Part shown: in pieces, positions 5,656 through 6,047 of the stretch
Layout of the letters: every line of letters starts with the position of its first letter
Position numbering within the stretch: the stretch's first letter is position 1
Source of the DNA: Gammaproteobacteria bacterium
GTDB taxonomy: Bacteria > Pseudomonadota > Gammaproteobacteria > UBA9214
Direction of reading: 5' to 3'
Length of the DNA: 6,047 bases
NCBI GenBank assembly: GCA_029864225.1
Contig: JAOTTU010000113.1
Span: 1-6,047, forward strand
Translations under genes and position numbers: made by a program
Notes under the pieces: generated by a model
Told to the model about the DNA's origin: nothing
The model's database searches: none
What the model saw: the letters and a program-made list of their open reading frames with translations, nothing else

Positions 5656-5736
5656 AATCAAATGGGGACAGGCCCCGATTTTTGCCGGTTCGTGTTGAAA
5701 CAGGGGTAATGATTGGGGCCTGTCCCCATTTGATTT
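5655..5736 (+). repeat. 82-bp palindromic REP/MITE-like element between tRNA-Gly and tRNA-Thr
   Basis: The arms 5655-5676 and 5715-5736 are perfect 22-base inverted repeats, separated by a 38-base loop (5677-5714). Each arm contains GGGGACAGGCCCC (or its complement), itself a small hairpin with a 4-bp GGGG/CCCC stem, so the element is two REP-like units facing each other, as in bacterial interspersed mosaic elements. It has no coding capacity. It fills the spacer exactly: it starts at the last A of the tRNA-Gly CCA and ends one base before tRNA-Thr. No target-site duplication is visible. Similar GGGGACAG-type repeats are, from memory, scattered in other gammaproteobacterial genomes and have been linked with Y1 (IS200-like/RAYT) transposases; that link is inference here. 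An intrinsic terminator is unlikely because no long U-tract follows. Confidence 0.85.
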
Positions 5737-5737
5737 T

Positions 5738-5813
<76 letters not shown>

Positions 5814-5876
5814 GAGTCTGGTTTGATAGTTATTAATTAGAGTAAACGCATATCCACGCAAGGGGAGACTGGCGCA

Positions 5877-6047
5877 ATGTCCAAGGAAAAATTTGAGCGA
5901 ACGAAGCCGCATGTAAACGTGGGAACGATAGGTCACGTGGACCATGGCAAGACGACGTTGACGGCGGCGATCACGAAGGTGATGGCCGAGCAGCAGGGCG
6001 GTGAGTTCAAGGCGTATGATCAGATTGACAATGCGCCGGAGGAGCGT
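5877..6047 (+). CDS. tuf: Elongation factor Tu (partial, N-terminal 57 codons)
   Basis: The cytosolic GTPase that delivers aminoacyl-tRNA to the ribosomal A site. The visible N-terminus begins MSKEKFERTKPHVNVGTIGH, with the G1 P-loop GHVDHGKT (19-26) and the conserved QIDNAPEER (49-57) just before switch I. The window ends inside the gene, so about 340 residues are missing; this is a window edge, not a truncation. AGGGGAG at 5861-5867 ends nine bases before ATG 5877 and is a strong ribosome binding site. It follows tRNA-Thr by 63 bases, including an AT-rich leader (5822-5846), and is presumably cotranscribed with the tRNAs as in the E. coli tufB operon. Codons favour ACG, GCG and GTG. Confidence 0.98.
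   Translation, partial: MSKEKFERTKPHVNVGTIGHVDHGKTTLTAAITKVMAEQQGGEFKAYDQIDNAPEER

Noticed and set aside
5823..5856. TTGATA followed by TATCCA before tuf, considered as an internal tuf promoter
   Set aside because: The spacing is 22 bases, outside the sigma70 range, and no better -10 lies at 16-18 bases.

Overview
The window looks like chromosomal DNA of a GC-rich gammaproteobacterium. The right end carries the conserved block tRNA-Tyr(GTA), tRNA-Gly(TCC), tRNA-Thr(GGT), tuf, an order known from gammaproteobacteria such as Pseudomonas and (with an extra leading tRNA-Thr) Escherichia coli. The protein-coding genes have gammaproteobacterial-type relatives, and all three tRNA genes encode their own CCA end. 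I cannot name the genus; a Chromatiales-like lineage is a guess.

Left part (1-1728, + strand): an acrylyl-CoA reductase/quinone oxidoreductase of the AcuI/YhdH family, probably coupled by an ATGA overlap to an unseen upstream gene. A small rhomboid intramembrane serine protease with an acidic C-terminal tail follows directly.

Middle (1810-3593, - strand): a compact three-gene unit transcribed leftwards: a VOC-fold (glyoxalase-like) protein, a SAM methyltransferase resembling the arsenite methyltransferase group, and a PRPP-binding phosphoribosyltransferase. The spacing (25 nt gap, then an 11-nt overlap) suggests an operon, and a promoter-like sequence lies upstream of it. The unit converges on the rhomboid gene and diverges from the next gene.

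Right-centre (3712-4805, + strand): a Mug/TDG-type mismatch-specific uracil-DNA glycosylase, then a YbaK/EbsC-type aminoacyl-tRNA deacylase with a strong ribosome binding site. A possible small gene of unknown function runs towards the deacylase on the - strand, and the two stop codons share one TTAA.

Right end (5027-6047): about 370 bases with no convincing gene, then a stable-RNA-type promoter, the three tRNAs and the first 57 codons of elongation factor Tu. The most unusual element is an 82-bp palindromic repeat with perfect 22-bp inverted arms. It fills essentially the whole spacer between tRNA-Gly and tRNA-Thr and looks like a REP/MITE-type mobile repeat inside an essential operon. I saw no defence system, CRISPR array, phage gene or complete insertion sequence.
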